From NCBI GenBank assembly GCA_013368325.1, contig JAACJK010000065.1, positions 434,001-498,000 of the forward strand: DNA of 64,000 nucleotides, given 5' to 3'. This document shows positions 35,130-49,521 of the stretch, piece after piece; positions within the stretch are counted from its first letter, which is position 1; the number at the start of each line of letters is the position of its first letter. The notes under the pieces were generated by a model that ran no database searches, was not told where the DNA came from, and saw nothing but the letters and a program-made list of their open reading frames with translations. The position numbers and the translations under genes were made by a program. This DNA is from Ephemerocybe angulata (taxonomy: Eukaryota > Basidiomycota > Agaricomycetes > Agaricales > Psathyrellaceae).

Positions 35130-36467
35130 ATGGCGGATACTACAACACGGAGCACGAGCACCACGACGGCGGACCCAAATGGCGCAACCTCCAGTCCCGC
35201 AACCACCACGAACACCACTGACACCCCCGCGCTCGTCCCCGAGGCGGCCCCTCGCTTCGACACGAGCTCGGCCAACGCGACCTACTACGCAAACCTTACC
35301 ATCGACTCCTTCTCCCCGATCATCGTCTATGACCCTCCCATGTCCGTCGACACAGGCGCGTGGCACACCCCTATCACAGACTCGATACTCTCCGAGATTG
35401 GACCCCTCTCCCAGCGCGACTGGCACCTCGGGACCTACATGCGGAGCGAGATGCCCAACGCCACGATCTTGTTCTTTTTCGAGGGCTCCGAGCTTTACCT
35501 GTATGGTGACCGGGGGCCATCGTATGGTGCGTTCTCGGTCCAGGTTGACAGTGGGACGACGGAGTTGCGCAGCGCGTATACACCGGCGCAGCCTATTGGT
35601 GGGTCGTCGCTGCTTGATGCTGTCAGGGGTTTATCGGAAGGTCGACATAAGGCTGTGGTGACGATTGCTGGGACGAGGACGGGTCTGGTGGAGGGAAGTG
35701 GCTTTCTGTTGGATTATGTCGTCGTGAGGCAGAACGTTGGGACGGGGCAGCCTAAGATATCGGATGTGCGGGGTGCAGATTTGGAGAAGTTGGGTTCTTG
35801 GAAGACATGGACGAAGGACGAGGTGACGGTGCAGCAGGGGCAAAATGTGACCCAGACCAAGACAATCGTTTCGTCAAATGCTAAGGGCGAAAGTTTGACG
35901 TATTCGTTTAGTAATGGTAGGTACATTATTCCTCTTACTCGCCCTACTGACATTTCTATCTGATTCATAGCTACGGCGGTCCAGGTATACGGTACACGCA
36001 ACGCTACAAATGGCGCCTACAGTATCTCACTAACCTCCTCCTCACCCTCTGTCGTCGGGAACACGACCACCTACAACGGGAGCTTCCCTTGCGACTTCCC
36101 CGACCGGACTAACAACCTTACAAGCTGCGAGTGGCGCGGAAGCGTGCTCAAACACGCAGCTGCGAACCTCGATCCGGCGGCAAACTACACACTGAAGTTG
36201 GAGAATACGGATGACAGCCCTGGTGGGCGAATTTTCGATGTGGATCTCATTAGGACGTTCGGTGGGAATGGGGTTGTCTTGGAACCTGGCTCGCTTGCAC
36301 CAGGAGGCTCAGGGCTGGATGCAGGTAATGGGTCCAGTGGTGGTGCGTCCGGTGGTGGCACACAGAATGGGGCGCTTAGGGCTGACGCGGTGGGATCGAG
36401 TTTCGCGCTTGTGGTTTTGGTGTGGTGTCTTCTGTTCAGAGACGGTTTTGGGTTCGGGAGGCTGTAG
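35130..36467 (+). CDS. Putative cell-surface protein with two beta-sandwich-like modules
   Basis: Exons 35130-35916 and 35971-36467 give 427 aa. After a Thr/Ser-rich leader the sequence has the outline of a very common basidiomycete surface module: TIDSFSPIIVYDP, GAWHTP, a hydrophobic strand before GSELYLYGDRGPSYGAFSVQVDSG, and a final strand before LDYVVV. A second, shorter half (36000-36280) is rich in N-x-T/S sites. The C-terminus has a Gly-rich linker and then a hydrophobic stretch (SSFALVVLVWCLLF), as in GPI-anchored or tail-anchored proteins. The start sits in a perfect ACCACCATGG context, but the predicted N-terminus has no signal peptide, which is odd for a glycosylated surface protein. 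An upstream exon may supply it. A shortened copy lies at 37088. Confidence 0.72.
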
Positions 36468-36696
36468 TTTGGAGCATGCCCATAATGCAAGTCTGATCTA
36501 TCTTATCAGCATTTGATATGTCTGAATTCAATCTGAAACTGTGGAGTAGGTAAGACTTGGAGGTCTTGAATGAAGGGATGAAAAGCCTGTGCATTCACGA
36601 CAGTTTGGCTATTACCCTATCTTTGCAAACCGCAAACCACATCCCACATCTACCCCATCTACCCGCACTTTTCTACAGCCTTACCTCTCATCTTCT

Positions 36697-37078
36697 ATGG
36701 CGAAATCGGGACCTAGGATCGATATTACGCGTACGACGGGGGAGAAAACAGAGTCAACTTACATCGTACTCCTCAAAGAGGGTGTCGACAAGGATGCCCA
36801 TTTCGCGGCACTTCGCCCCCATCTCTTCGGGATCTCAGAAATAAAGGGCTATTACGAAATTTTAAATGTGTACGCAGGGACGTTTAGCGAGGAGACACTT
36901 GATTTTCTTCGAGATTCTCCTGATGTAGAGATGATTGAGGAGGTGAGTCGCTCTGTAGCAATCTCAGTTGTTTTGTTAGAGGACCATATATTCACTACCT
37001 GCGATTCAGGATGCTCAACTTTCTCTTTTTGGTAATGAGGGTGAGACGAGGACTGACTCTGCCAAAGACATTTCTTGA
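36697..37078 (+). CDS. Peptidase inhibitor I9-type protein (proteinase B inhibitor / POIA1 family)
   Basis: Exons 36697-36942 and 37010-37078 give 104 aa. The sequence STYIVLLKEGVDKDAHFA ... IKGYYEILNVYAGTFSEE ... LDFLRDSPDVEMIEE is the inhibitor I9 fold: the propeptide of subtilisins, which stands alone in fungi as a cytosolic inhibitor and folding helper of subtilisin-type proteases such as vacuolar proteinase B. The second exon adds a 22-residue acidic tail (DAQLSLFGNEGETR...) longer than in the mushroom inhibitors. No signal peptide. It sits between the surface-protein gene and its deleted copy, so the duplicated segment may once have spanned it. Confidence 0.88.
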
Positions 37079-37087
37079 CGGAATTCC

Positions 37088-37415
37088 AGGTTGACAGTGG
37101 GACGGCGGAGGTGCGCACCGCGTATGCACAAGCGCAGCTTATTGGTGGATCGGCGCTGCTTGATGCTGTCAGGGGATTAAGTATCGGAAGGTCAACATAA
37201 GGTTGTGGTGACGATTGAAGGGACGAGGCCGGGGCTGGAACCTGGCTCGCTTGCACCAGGAAGCTCAGGGTCGGATGCAGGCTGTGGGTCGAGCGGCGGT
37301 GCGGCGGATGGTGGCACTTAGAGCAGATGCAGCGAGTTCGAGCTTCGCATTGGGGGTTTTGGTGTGGTGACTACTATTCAGGGACGGTTTTGGGCTCGGG
37401 AGGCTGTAGTTTAGA
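37088..37415 (+). pseudogene. Internally deleted copy of the surface-protein gene
   Basis: 37088-37235 matches 35545-35695 of the intact gene (VDSGTxE ... LLDAVRG) and then jumps directly to a match with 36288-36475 (EPGSLAPG ... through the last hydrophobic segment to the end). About 590 bases, including the intron, are missing. Frame is lost by small indels (an extra GTA in front of the SEGRH region) and by TAG and TGA codons. Remnant of a local duplication. Confidence 0.88.
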
Positions 37416-37969
37416 GTAATCTAACCAAATATGTGGAAATCTAACCTGGACTTCCGATTGATTCGAGCTTGATGAGGAGGGAAATTCAGCACCGAAGCGC
37501 CCGGCCCGGAACCGAGAAAGCGCTGGCCAGTCGGCCGCCGGTGGTCCCACGGGTTCATGATAGTCACCGTGCCGGTTGTGCTGTGAGTTGGCTGTGAGCT
37601 TCTCTCTTTCGTACACTCACCTCAGCTTGCCGGCACTCCTTCCTCACCTCCTGTTGAGCTAGGACTGGGCTCTGGTAGTCCTATAACGGTGACACTGCTA
37701 GCCAATGGAAAACTGCCAGCCTACTGGCAAGGAACCGTCGTATGGTTCCCAGTCTGCCATGGCTTCGAAGCCCAGCTTCTTTACCACTCCCATGCCTGCT
37801 CGCCTCCAAGACAGGGAAGAAGCACACTCACCGGGCGCCTTTGAATAATAATGATGTGTCAAAAAATGCCTCGGGGTTTCTGCCTCCGTTCTCTGCAGCT
37901 GGATGTGGGGGAGAATGGTACATATAAAGTTTCCTCGGGTCAATAACTGGCATTCTGCTTTGTCCCATC
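37416..37969. other. Intergenic, P450 promoter
   Basis: No gene is seen between the pseudogene fragment and the P450 start. Confidence 0.5.
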
Positions 37970-39842
37970 ATGGCGACGACGACCGAGCTAGTAATCACTG
38001 CAGCGATTGGGTACCTTCTGTACCAATTCCTTTCTTTCTACTACATTCGGGCCAAGGTATGTGTCTTTCTCGTCGCTGCGTTAGAGCTCAAGCCAATCGT
38101 ATGTGTAACTGCAGATTAGCCATATTCCGACCATTGGTTCAGATTCCTTCATTGGATCATACATCTCGGCCTGGAAGCTGCTCTTCAGCGATGACTCCCA
38201 TATTAAGGAAGGGTACAGGAAGGTGCGTCGCGCCCACTGTCATGCGGTATCGTCAATGTCTTAACGATGACGTACAGTACGCTGGCCAAGCCTTCAAGAT
38301 GCCCAACCTCACAACTTCCTCGCGCTGGCTCATAGTAGTTAACGGCAACCAGATGGTCGATGAACTACGTAAAGCTCCCTCAGACGCGCTCTCATTCAAC
38401 GAAACCACCCTCGACGTGTTGCAGTTCGACCACTTACTTGGCAGGCACGCACATGTACCTGAGTTCCAGGTGGAGGTTGTGAGAAAGCAGTTGACCCGTG
38501 CATTCAGTGGGAGATTTGCCGAAATCCAAGACGAAATCCAGGAGAGCTGCAATACCTACCTGCCGAACGGACCAGGTGAGCTTCTCGGGCCTCAGCGATT
38601 CCCCGAGTCAATTGTGGGACGTGTCTCACGAATTTATTGCAGAATGGAAAGGCTTGCAGGCGCACAAGACCCTCATCCACATCGTGTGTCGAACGACGAA
38701 CCGCCTTTTCGTCGGCCTACCTTTATGTCGAGAACCAGAGTACCGCCAGATCCAAGAAGACTGGACGATTCAGATCATGGTCACTGCGCACATCGTCCAC
38801 ATGTTCCCGTCAATCCTCAAGCCTCTTGTGGGGAAAACAATCTCCAAGGTCAAAACTGCTGCAAAGAAGGTCGAGAAGTTCATTGGGCCAACCATCAACG
38901 AACGGTTAGAGAAGTACGAGAGACTCGGGGAAGATTGGGAGGGCAAGCCAAACGATCTCATTACTTGGTTACTCGACCTTGCCCCACAAGAGAATCGGAA
39001 CGTGGAGGATATCACTGTGAAGCTGATGCTCATTAACTTCGCCGCAATCCACACGACCTCGCTTGTGAGCCGCTTGACATACTGTCTGACGCTGGAGGAG
39101 CTAATAACTCGCAATAGACGCTCGCAAATGCCCTATTTGACCTCGCATCGCGCCCAGAGTATATCAAGCCACTCAGGGAAGAGATGGAGGAGATCGTCAA
39201 GATGCATGGATGGACGAAGGACGCTATGGGACGCATGTGGAAGACCGATAGCTTCATGAAAGAGTCTAGTCGTATGGCCGGGGTCGGCGCTATCTCACTC
39301 GGGAGGAAAGCCGTAAAGGACTTCACGTTCTCGAATGGACTGACTATCCCGGCTGGTTATACAGTTGCTACCTCTAGCGCTGGAATCCATTACGATCCGG
39401 TTTGTTCTTCATATTCCTTCGAGACTTGGCACTCCAACTTGACAATCTCCTCAACAGAATATCTACGAAGACCCAGATACTTTTAATGGGTTCCGGTTTT
39501 CCGACATGCGGGAGAAGGGTTCAAATGAATATGACCCTCTGCGACATCAGATGGTTTCCCTCGACTCTACATACTTGCTTTTCGGCCATGGACGCCATGC
39601 TTGGTAAGTCTTGGGCTCTGCTCAGCTCACCGCTAATTTTCTAACTTGAACATCGTATCACTAGCCCCGGGCGTTTCTTCGCAGTGAACGAAGTCAAGGC
39701 AATGTTAGCACACATCTTGATCAACTACGACATCAAGCTTCCAGGAGACTCGAGGGAAATACCGAGAGGATCGTGGTTCGCCGGAAGTCGCGCTCCGCAT
39801 TCAACTGCTGAGATTCTGTTCAGAAAGAGGCAAGTAGAATGA
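37970..39842 (+). CDS. Cytochrome P450 monooxygenase
   Basis: Seven exons (37970-38056, 38115-38222, 38278-38575, 38643-39064, 39118-39399, 39458-39603, 39665-39842) give 506 aa. An N-terminal membrane anchor (about residues 5-25) is followed by the P450 fold: I-helix FAAIHTTS, K-helix ESSR (354-357, the ExxR motif), an FNGFRFSD meander and the haem-binding FGHGRHACPGRFFA with the axial Cys at about 448. The last intron splits that Cys codon. ER-bound haem-thiolate oxygenase, needs a P450 reductase. The style (HTTS I-helix, FGHGRHACPGRFFA) resembles basidiomycete P450s near the ent-kaurene-oxidase-like/CYP68 group, but I cannot assign a family. No other biosynthetic genes lie alongside. Confidence 0.92.
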
Positions 39843-40304
39843 GTGGGTTTGTTTCAAATGTACATTCATAAATCAATGATGTCAACTGCGCGAAATACAA
39901 TACGCGGTCGCTTGAAGTCATTGTCGATGGTACTGTATGGATGTCGGATCTTCTTGACGCCGACTTAGGTTGGCAAAGTCGGTTTCAGACTTGGGCGCCT
40001 AGCTGTAACCCGAAGTCGCTTGTCGCTTCTATATTACCGCAGTTGAGTTACTCACCTCTGTTCTATGTCAGCTCGCCGATTCCTTCAGTCCATACAGAAG
40101 CACAGATCAAACAGGATCGGTTAGACTCAGGTAACATAATACCCAGGCTCAACCGTATTGATGAACTTGACGGTAAAAGTATCCTTTTTGTGTGGGCGCT
40201 AACCCATTTTCATTCCCCGGAAAGCGAGGTTCCAGACTTCCAGTGAACCTTGCCACATAAAGCCTACTACCTTGCAACACCCAATTCCTCCTTGCTTTCT
40301 GGCC
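39843..40304. other. Intergenic
   Basis: 3' flank of the P450 and promoter of the membrane-protein gene. No gene is seen. Confidence 0.5.
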
Positions 40305-41785
40305 ATGTCTCTCTTTCGCCCTGACCTTTGGCTCCCAGAATCCGTCGACTACCCATCCCAGCTCTTGGCCCGGCCGATATTCCTGGCAGACTATATTGCC
40401 GCCACTCTCATCGCCACACTTTTTCTAGGTTAGTAGTTCACCGATACGATTATTCCTTAGTACACTGACACTATGTTTGTTTGCCGTCAGGTGTCCAGCT
40501 TGTCGCTTGCAGCTACATCATTCTGCGTTATCACCTTTCGAAACGGTGTTTCGCATCGAAGGAGGCTGCGCACGAAAGAATTCCCACTCATGCCGTCTCA
40601 AGAGCGTGGTGTTACCTTAGCGTCTACTTGACTGTTCTTTACACGGCGGGTGTCATTGTATACTGCATCGCCTTTGGGCGGCGATACTTTTCCGTCGCCA
40701 ACCTCAAGGTCTACGATAAGTCTTACGAACAGGCGATGGAATGGTTTCGGCAGAACCCAGCGCATGGGGGCGTCAAAATGATTTGCATCCCCGGTCCTTC
40801 AGCTCCAGGAGGTCAGGAGTTATGTCGCCTTTTTAAGCACACCAAGAACCTACTCCGGTGCCGAGGATTGGAAGTTGCTTTTTCAACCTTGGTTGAAACC
40901 TTGATAGCCTCCGTGGATGCTATCCTTGTACGTGCATCTCTGCATTACATTCAACTCACGACCCACTCATCGCAAAGGCTCCTTGCAGATATATCGTTTC
41001 TATGCTATCTACCGTGACTCTACTGCAAGATGGAAGTTCCCTGTCATCATATTTCTCTCGCTACTCTCTATTGGTAAGTTCCCTTGCTTATCGTGAAAAC
41101 TGCTATACCGTAAGCTTAACATCGCAAAGGTGGGCCTATTATAGGAGCTATTGCACTCGGCAAGCTTGCTGCTCTAGGAACAAAATCGGATCCTTGGTGG
41201 ACAGCGAACTTTCCCAAAAACGCCTTCTTGGCATGGCATTCCCCGTGGCTTGCTGTGGTCATGCCTGTCTTGGTCAATCTCATTGTCACTGTCGCCATTA
41301 TCACCCGAATAGATATTACCAAGAGACAGATAAAACAACTCAGCGGGAGAATCCTCTACGACAGCGGCTACAGTTGCCTCACTGTGACGCTCATTGAATC
41401 TGCCCTCCCGTCTGCCTTGTTTGGTGTTTTGGCTGCTGTTCTTCAGAGAGCAGGAAAGGGCGGTGTAGAAGGGGTCAGATTCTCGCCAATGATGCTATGG
41501 GTTGCATTCACTGTGAGTCCTCCTTACGTAGAAGCTTAAGGCCAATCTTGTGCTGATAGATTAGAGCAGGCTCTTTCACCGCAATTTATAATCATTCGCG
41601 TTATCCAGGGTAGGTCGTGGAGCAAAGAGTACGCAATGTCAGCATACTCGATGCGAGATATGCCTCTAGTGTTTGCCAACGACAACGGAGAGGGCACGGA
41701 TCCTCATACGACGACAGAAAACAGTAGTGCTCGGACAAGCTCAGCCAATATCAGCGCCTCTTCATCCACTAATCTTCAACTTTAA
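40305..41785 (+). CDS. Orphan seven-transmembrane protein
   Basis: Exons 40305-40428, 40491-40927, 40989-41073, 41130-41512 and 41570-41785 give 414 aa. About seven hydrophobic segments are visible: FLADYIAATLIATLFLGVQL, SVYLTVLYTAGVIVYCIAF, the segment before DAILIYRFYAIY, FPVIIFLSLLSIGGPIIGAI, AVVMPVLVNLIVTVAII, LTVTLIESALPSALFGVLAA and MLWVAFTALSPQFIII. The DAxLIYRxYxIW motif after the third segment marks a large basidiomycete family of receptor-like proteins of unknown ligand. The C-terminal tail is polar and Ser/Thr-rich. Typical length for the family. Confidence 0.83.
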
Positions 41786-42288
41786 TAAGCTTGAAGTGTA
41801 CATGTTTATATTTAATCGCAATTTCTATAGTACGGAGATGATGCTTATTTACTAATAGATCCCTGTCCAGACTTTGGCGTGCATTGAGTTGGAAGGCAAC
41901 ACGGTGAGGAAACGGTGCATGAGTCACTTGCCCATGAAACGAGTTCAACCGGATTATAACACCTTGCGTTTCCTTTGCATAACAGCGAGCATTGGTGCCC
42001 ATACCAGGCAAAAACCGCTACGATCATCACCCATTTTCAGCGACCGTCGAGGTCGAGGAGTCCCGACCGCCAAAACTGAATAGGCACGGCAACGTACACA
42101 TAAGCACCCCTGGACCGGAATCAGCAAACGTTTGACGGGCGCAACAACGGAAGGGTCACAGGTATACAAGTGTAAATGTACATACATACATGATAAGTCA
42201 AATCATAGATGATAGATGTATGGAGCAAAGATTGAAAGACGAAGAAGACGCAGAGGGAAAAAAAGAGAACAAACCTAACCACCTCCAC
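41786..42288. other. Intergenic (convergent 3' ends)
   Basis: Shared 3' flank of the 7TM gene and ornithine aminotransferase. No gene is seen. Confidence 0.5.
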
Positions 42289-44541
<2,253 letters not shown>

Positions 44542-46569
44542 GGTGGTCGTCGTGTGGGTCGTGCGAGGTGTGGTTGGGACTGTCTGAAGACGGTTGTGGT
44601 GATGGTTATGGAGTGAGTTATGATGAAATCCCTGGTTGCTGATTGGGTCTAATGCTGACCTAGAAATTGGCTGAAAGTGGACTGGGGCTTGGCACTGAAA
44701 ACACTGGAGACGTGATAGTTTATGAGCAGTTCGCGTAAGTGACCCACAAGCAGGGGGGTGGCTGGGGGTGGGCCTTATATACTAGACCAAAAGGGTGCGT
44801 GGCGGGTACCCCTTGGACGCAAAACTACATGGGTAAATTACTGAGTAAGTACGTGCCAATCGGGCCTTTCTGTCACGAGAGCTCTATTCTTCTGATACTG
44901 CAAGCCTAAAGAGCACATGGTGCTTATAATTACCACCCACTGGGAACGAGAAATTGGGGTACCGGTACTGCAGGGAGAGCTCCAGGCCTTGAAGGTCCAA
45001 CTTGAAGCCAATGGTCCGCCCGAACGAAACGAAATGCGAGCGCTCTTGCTCCGAGACCTGACATGTTGCGGTCGGGGAAGTAGGGGCGGATCTGGGAGAG
45101 CAACGTGTCATTTCTGAGCGATGATGTCAAGACTGGGATGAGCTCCGTGCCATGCGCTTCCCGATGCTCCATTCTCGCCGGCAATCTGGACACCGAGTCC
45201 TTGAGACCTTGGAATCAGCCTGAGAATCAACTTGAAGCTGCTTTGGAATCCTGGGTCTCCTCGTCGCCACCATAAATTCGAAAGCCTGAAACAATGCCCG
45301 GCGGTACCGTATCCTGGGTCGAGCCCAAGGGGTTCATATCCGGGAAAGTGCGAGGCAAGTCCAACGTTAAGTGCCTTAAGCCGAGTGGAGATCCATTCTT
45401 CGAAGATCAGACATGCTTTGAGGGTGGAGCGTGGTGTCCAGATTAAACCGGTGCTAGCCCAAGAGAGCGAGCAGCGGCAAATTTCGAGGGTAGTGACGAT
45501 CGGGTGTGACCAGAGAGCTGATCCTTACACTCTAATGTGCTGGAAGCTGGTCAGTTGATGTGCCCGAGAAATAATAAGCTCAGTATGGGCAGACAGGCAG
45601 ATGCCCATGAGAGTGCGGCCAGTACAATGAGAGTCGCGGACAGCAAGAAAATCGGGAATAGACCATCTTCAATGCCTCCAGCAAGAGAGATTATGACGCC
45701 CCAGGCTGAAGGCAGTCAGACACATGCAAACCCGGGAGCGATGTCAATGATAGAGCGGCCCTGGTCCGGGGATGTTGTTCAAGCTTGGCTAGTAGAGAGC
45801 TATACCGGAGGATGATGGAAGTTCAAGCCAAGGTCGATCGCCTCGCCAACCTGATTCTCTTATCAGCCTCGGCAACTCGCGGAAATGATGGCTGCTTAGA
45901 TCCTCTTCTGAGGAGCTACATATAAGCATATCGGCCACAAGTAATTTGCAGTTTGCAGTAGCTTCTCATGCGATCAGGACCCATATATATCTAACTCTGG
46001 ATTTGATAGGAGGTTTTAGACACAAGGAATAGCTTTAAAAGCCTTCAGCATGAGGGCCGGTGAAAATATGGTCAGATTTAGCGCCCAAGGCGCTAATCCC
46101 CAGAGTTCGAGGGCTGATTGAAAGAGGTTTAAAGGATGAAGTCGGTTCTCAGTGAGAAGTATCTTTGGGTTTTGCCAACCTAATGACCGCCCATTTTCCA
46201 ACGTAATCTTATGAGAAGAATTCCTCCTTAGGACTCCAGCGCGGGCTGGACATCGGGGAATTCTTCATCCCTCGGAGACTAAAAAGCTTATTAACACGCG
46301 CGACCAAGTGGGTAGTATTACTGTAGGCCTAAGTAATGAGTACTGTAGGTCTAGGCTCTGTTACAGCGATAAACCTAGGGCTCAGCACGCCACGTCTTCA
46401 CTTTATCTTCGACCGATTGACGGAAACTTGTGCGTCTTTAGTGCCATCACAGGAGCTGCCGTGGAAGATGCCGATGCCGTGTGAATTTGGAACGCAAGCG
46501 ACAACTGACTTTGGTTGGACTCTAGTCCCAAAATTCCACCAAGTTCCTTTCGCCTTGCTTGTTTCCCTC
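44542..46569. other. Long intergenic region
   Basis: Promoter of ornithine aminotransferase up to about 44.9 kb. Minus-strand frames between 44884 and 45193 look protein-like (LQGLELSLQYRYPNF) and could be a decayed gene, but no splice model or family was found. The rest to 46.5 kb shows nothing I can name. Confidence 0.4.
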
Positions 46570-48855
46570 ATGTCACTTCCGTCCTTAAAGTCACTTTTCG
46601 GAAAGAAGAGGTCGAAGGTATCACCTGGGACAGTCATTTCTCCCGAAGCGCCCACTTTGGAAACCGTGACGGCGCCAAACGACGACTTGGTCCAGCCAGC
46701 AAGCGCCGTTGCAGTTAAAACGGCACCTCAATCACAAAGCCATCCAGGATCGAAAACGTTCTTCAGCCATGCCAGCAATCTCCATGTTGAACACTTTCAG
46801 TACACTGAAGTGAATGAGGCAGGGGGAGGGCGTGCCAAAACCGCAGGTGTGCAACTCAATTTGACGCTGCTAAGAGCACTGTCGAATTTCTGTGGCTCGT
46901 CCAGGCTGGGATTTGTTGGTTTCGAAGACCGCCCACACAGCACTCTACGACTCCGCGGCTCGCTTCGATCCCCCTAAATGCGACGAAGATACTCGGGTCG
47001 AGGTCATATCGGAGATCATGAGCTGGATACAGAGTCGAGACGACCCCAAGCGCCTATTGTACCTGACGGGTCCCGCAGGTGCAGGAAAGTCCGCGATCCA
47101 GCAAACTGTTGCGGAGAAGTGTTCCTCCCTCGGGATTTTGGCAGCATCCTTCGTCTTCGCAGCTGCAGACGAGAGTCGCAACGACGCCTTACCCGTTGTT
47201 GCAACGCTCGCTTACCAACTTGCCCTCGCCTCCCCCATCCTGCGCTCAGCGATAAGCACTGCTATCAGCAATGACCCGCACATATTCAACAGGTCAATCA
47301 AAAAGCAGATGATGACACTCATCGTCAATCCTGCTCAACGACATCGAGCTACTTTTGAGACGGATGCGCTGCCGTTCGCGATTCTTATCGATGGATTGGA
47401 CGAATGCGTAAAGGAGGAACGTCAGGAAGAGCTCCTTTCTGCCATTGACGAGAGCCTCCTCAAAGGCGACTCTCCATTCCGCCTTTTCATTGCGAGCAGG
47501 CCGGAGCTGGTGATATACAATGCCTTGCAGCCCGCGGGGTTTCTATACCCATCGACGCTCCATATCGATTTGAACGAAGATTACAATCCCAATTCCGACA
47601 TCGAGCGCTACTTTCAACGAAGGTTTTGGGAAATTGTTCGGAGGAGCACCGATCCACGAATTACCACGTCATGGCCAGGACAAGACATCCTGACCAGACT
47701 CATCATGTACGCATCTGGCCAGTTCATCTACGCAGCCACGGTAATCCGGTATCTTCAAGAACCCCGTGGATCTCCTGTAGACAGGCTGGAGACCGTCCTA
47801 ACATCAGCTCCAACATCTCGCCTTAACCCACTTGCGACCTTGGATGCTCTGTATCGCCGTATCCTCACCAAGGCTCGGGAGAACTACTCCGCCGTGAACA
47901 ACGGCGGTGTTGACCTTATGGTAATCCTAAACGCCTCTCTAGATGGTACGACGACGCTTTACCGGCATTATGACCGAATCATCTACCCAACCAACTCGGG
48001 CCCCCATAACCTGATTCACGATTTACGGTCGTTGGTTGAAGTACGAATTGCACCTCGAGCGTTTGGCCCCCCAACCGAGTCTGATTCCCCCCCTTCCGGG
48101 GACCCGACCATTGTGCCCATCCTTCATCCCTACCACTACACATTCCGAGAATTCTTGAAAAGCTGTGAACGAGCGAGAGAACTATACGTGTACCCCCCTG
48201 ATGTGGACCTGTACATCGTATCGTGTTGCTGGTCCCATATCGACCGAATTCCGCCCAGTGGTAAGAATTTTCATTACCGGAGATTGTCGACTGTTTCTAA
48301 ACAGATTCATGCAGTCACTGAAGGCATCGCAGGAGAAGGCAAGGACGTCGAGACTTTGGTTTCCTGCGCTTGGCTCTTGTGGCATATAATGCTGCTTGTG
48401 AGAGGAGCACCACCCGAACGGAGAGAGGTGATACGCCGCTTCATGGATTCGAACCTCTGGAACTGGCTTGTGTTGGACGCCGTCCCTTGGTCTTTGGAGG
48501 TGCACTTCTGCATAGTCATACCATTCTGCGAGGTATTATTGTTCTATTTTTTTCAATCTTGCAGCCACGCGACCAGACGGCTGACCGAGTGATTTAGAAA
48601 CAGCTCAGGCTTCACGCTAGCGCTGAGGACCAGAACGACGACATGGCCGACCGGTTTTTGCATCAGATATCTGCCTGGAGAGAGTCGTCAGGGATCCTCG
48701 ACGTATACAGAAAGCTGAACACGAATGGGAGATATGGCGACACGGTGTGCAAGGAATGCGGCGTATTCAGGGACTTGGTTCCGGTGAATCCTGCAGCTCC
48801 AGACGCGTCTCTATACCGATATACGTCGCCCCAGATGTTGCCAGCAACACTTTGA
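46570..48855 (+). CDS. NACHT-domain STAND NTPase
   Basis: Exons 46570-46846, 46905-48532 and 48598-48855 give 720 aa. A polar N-terminus of about 90 residues leads into the basidiomycete pre-NACHT block WDLLVSKTAHTALYDS / ARFDPPKC. The NTPase follows: P-loop GPAGAGKS near residue 148, Walker B ILIDGLDEC near 252, and the sensor-like FIASRPE. The C-terminal 450 residues are the helical region usual for these proteins, with HPYHYTFREFL; no WD40, ankyrin or TPR repeats follow. In fungi such proteins act as signalling switches, some in non-self recognition and cell death; the trigger here is unknown. The intron after residue 92 is placed by the GTGTGC donor and CCAG acceptor, which restores the block in frame. 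Confidence 0.88.
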
Positions 48856-49164
48856 GCTTCCGCGTAGTCCCTGAGACATGTAACATGCTGCTTGGTACCA
48901 TCGACAGTTGAGCAGGGGAGCTCAAAGTTGGCCCCGGTTTCGGGTGGCTGTCGGCTCGCGGAAATCGTAACGGCGTCGTGCGAGGGTAGATTAGATTTAA
49001 GACGTATCTGTTCGTTTTTGCAATATCCCGCAATACCATGCCCCGAAAATCTCTCCACATTACCTTTGGTACTTCGACAATATGCCACCTATCTGAATTA
49101 TGGGACGCCGAAAATGTCGATGATATGTGAGAAAGCCTCTGGAAACTGACGAGGGCGCGCGCCT

Positions 49165-49434
49165 AACCTGCCTCAACGCCGTGTCATGTCCGATCACAAA
49201 CTTGAATCCCACAGCCGCCCAGAATCGTGACCATGGCAGACCGCGGCCAACGTTGAACTCCCTTAGTTGCCGTCAGTTGATAACCACAAACAGATACTTA
49301 ACGATACTCACCCACATCGGATACTTGGATGCTGTTGTTCCAAGGAGATTTCCTCCAACGTATGAAGCTTCAATTTAAAAAGCATTAAGGCTTCACAAGC
49401 ACTACTACTGTGCCTTTCCTAGAGTACCCAAGCT
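49165..49434. repeat. Dispersed repeat, copy 1
   Basis: Two blocks, 49165-49260 and 49336-49434, recur in the same order and orientation at 52232-52310 and 52764-52853. Shared words include CCATGGCA(G/A)ACCGCGG and AAGGAGATTTCCTCCA. Identity is roughly 80-90 percent by eye. No coding potential. Possibly a fragment of a non-autonomous element or a solo LTR remnant. Confidence 0.75.
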
Positions 49435-49521
49435 CACACGCGCAACGATGGATAAGAAAAGGATTTCATTGATCTCCAAATCGACGGGATATCGCTAAGA
49501 GAGGATATTCCTACAGGTCAT

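Noticed and set aside
37903..39036. 377-codon plus-strand frame across the P450 start
   Set aside because: It reads through the P450 introns and in the wrong frame for parts of the exons; the spliced P450 model explains the sequence fully.
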